Source: Knoellia remsis
GTDB taxonomy: Bacteria > Actinomycetota > Actinomycetes > Actinomycetales > Dermatophilaceae
DNA length: 64,000 bases
NCBI RefSeq assembly: GCF_003002895.1
Contig: NZ_PVTI01000019.1
Coordinates: 17,635 to 81,634, forward strand
Reading direction: 5' to 3'
Below, in pieces: positions 63,571-64,000 of this stretch. The translations under genes and the position numbers were made by a program. The notes beneath the pieces were generated by a model. It was not told where the DNA came from, did not search any database, and saw only the letters and a program-made list of their open reading frames with translations. The stretch's first letter is position 1. Every line of letters starts with the position of its first letter.

Positions 63571-64000
63571 ATGACCGAAACGCCGCAGCTGAGCTACGCC
63601 GAGTGCGTGGACCGGCTGCGTGCTGCCCGCGAGGCGTTGACCGTGCTTCCGTCGGTGCTGTTCCACGCCACCGGCGACCAGCTCGGCGAGACCCTCGAGG
63701 CCCTCGGGGACCTCTCCGCCCACGGCGAAGCGGCCGAGGTCGCCATCACCGTCGAAGCCCTCGACCGCGGCGAACCCGCCTCCAGCTCCCCGCCGCTCTC
63801 CGCACGAGACTGGGTCCGCACCCACCACCGCCGGTATGCCGTCGCCGGCGCCTCCCGCCTCGTCGACGTCGCCGAAGCGTGCCGCGACCCTCGCCACCAC
63901 GTGCTGCGTGACGCGGTCACCACCGGACGGGTCAGCATCGGCACCGCCAAGGTCACCATCGGCGAGATGCGACTGATGAAGCCGCACCTCAACCCCGAGG
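63571..64000 (+). CDS. DUF222 / 13E12-type HNH endonuclease family protein, N-terminal part (runs past window end)
   Basis: At least 143 residues of a frame open to the window edge. The stretch WVRTHHRRYAVAGASRLVDV, followed by DAVTTGRVSIGTAKVTIGEM, matches the N-terminal DUF222 domain of 13E12-repeat proteins, which normally end in an HNH nuclease domain (not visible here). Such genes occur in many near-identical copies in actinobacterial genomes and behave like mobile repeats. The gap before it (63354-63570, 217 bases) holds one GGCATAC word and no gene. Confidence 0.75.
   Translation, partial: MTETPQLSYAECVDRLRAAREALTVLPSVLFHATGDQLGETLEALGDLSAHGEAAEVAITVEALDRGEPASSSPPLSARDWVRTHHRRYAVAGASRLVDVAEACRDPRHHVLRDAVTTGRVSIGTAKVTIGEMRLMKPHLNPE

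Overview
This is a high-GC chromosomal window from an actinobacterium, most likely of the order Micrococcales and perhaps the family Intrasporangiaceae (Janibacter, Knoellia or Phycicoccus-like). The evidence is the strong G/C third-position bias, a complete type VII secretion (ESX-like) locus, a conservon (cvnABCD), paired clpP genes, group II truncated haemoglobin, a mycothiol-era DsbA-like protein of the Rv2466c kind, and a 13E12/DUF222 HNH gene. The family placement is inference. No rRNA, integrase, transposase or CRISPR array was found.

Layout. 1-1366: the end of an ECF vitamin-type transporter (ATPase and S component). 1397-3789: a NUDIX-like protein, an acyltransferase and a lower-GC membrane gene, ending in a start-less coding remnant. 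4016-18609: the type VII secretion locus. It has eccC on the minus strand, an EccD-like gene on the plus strand, a five-gene minus-strand operon (two WXG100-like proteins, a helical repeat protein, an atypical mycosin and a WXG-Gly-rich fusion), and a plus-strand eccD-eccB-mycP operon. There are thus two EccD-type and two mycosin-type proteins, and no recognisable EccE or EccA.

18692-26471: valS, a C39-like cysteine peptidase, and a DUF4129/MoxR/DUF58 operon. 26587-30336: an exported alpha-N-acetylglucosaminidase (GH89) divergent from a ROK regulator. 30494-31464: a DUF2975/HTH pair. 31532-42148: the proteostasis genes clpX, clpP2, clpP1 and tig on the minus strand, interrupted by terC (with a yybP-ykoY type Mn2+ riboswitch), an MFS/LacI divergent pair, an exported Gfo/Idh/MocA (GH109-like) protein and an SRPBCC protein.

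42442-46757: a secreted zinc metalloprotease, a Ktr/Trk potassium uptake pair whose membrane subunit is frameshifted, tRNA-Pro(TGG), tRNA-Gly(TCC) and trmB. 46995-52907: a four-gene conservon followed convergently by a SpoIIE-type phosphatase. 53024-63353: rpiB, a DsbA-family protein, the pepN-mscS-glbO operon, a vapC toxin remnant, a GH13 alpha-glucosidase, a glycerophosphodiesterase, an enoyl-CoA hydratase and an MFS exporter. The window ends inside a DUF222/HNH gene.

Two sequence-level patterns cut across the window. First, the 7-mer GGCATAC/GTATGCC occurs about 60 times by hand count, in genes and between them, roughly ten times what base composition predicts. Second, many intergenic gaps carry long, perfect or near-perfect hairpins, several of which contain this 7-mer in their stems. 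Translational coupling by 4-base ATGA/GTGA overlaps is common in the operons.
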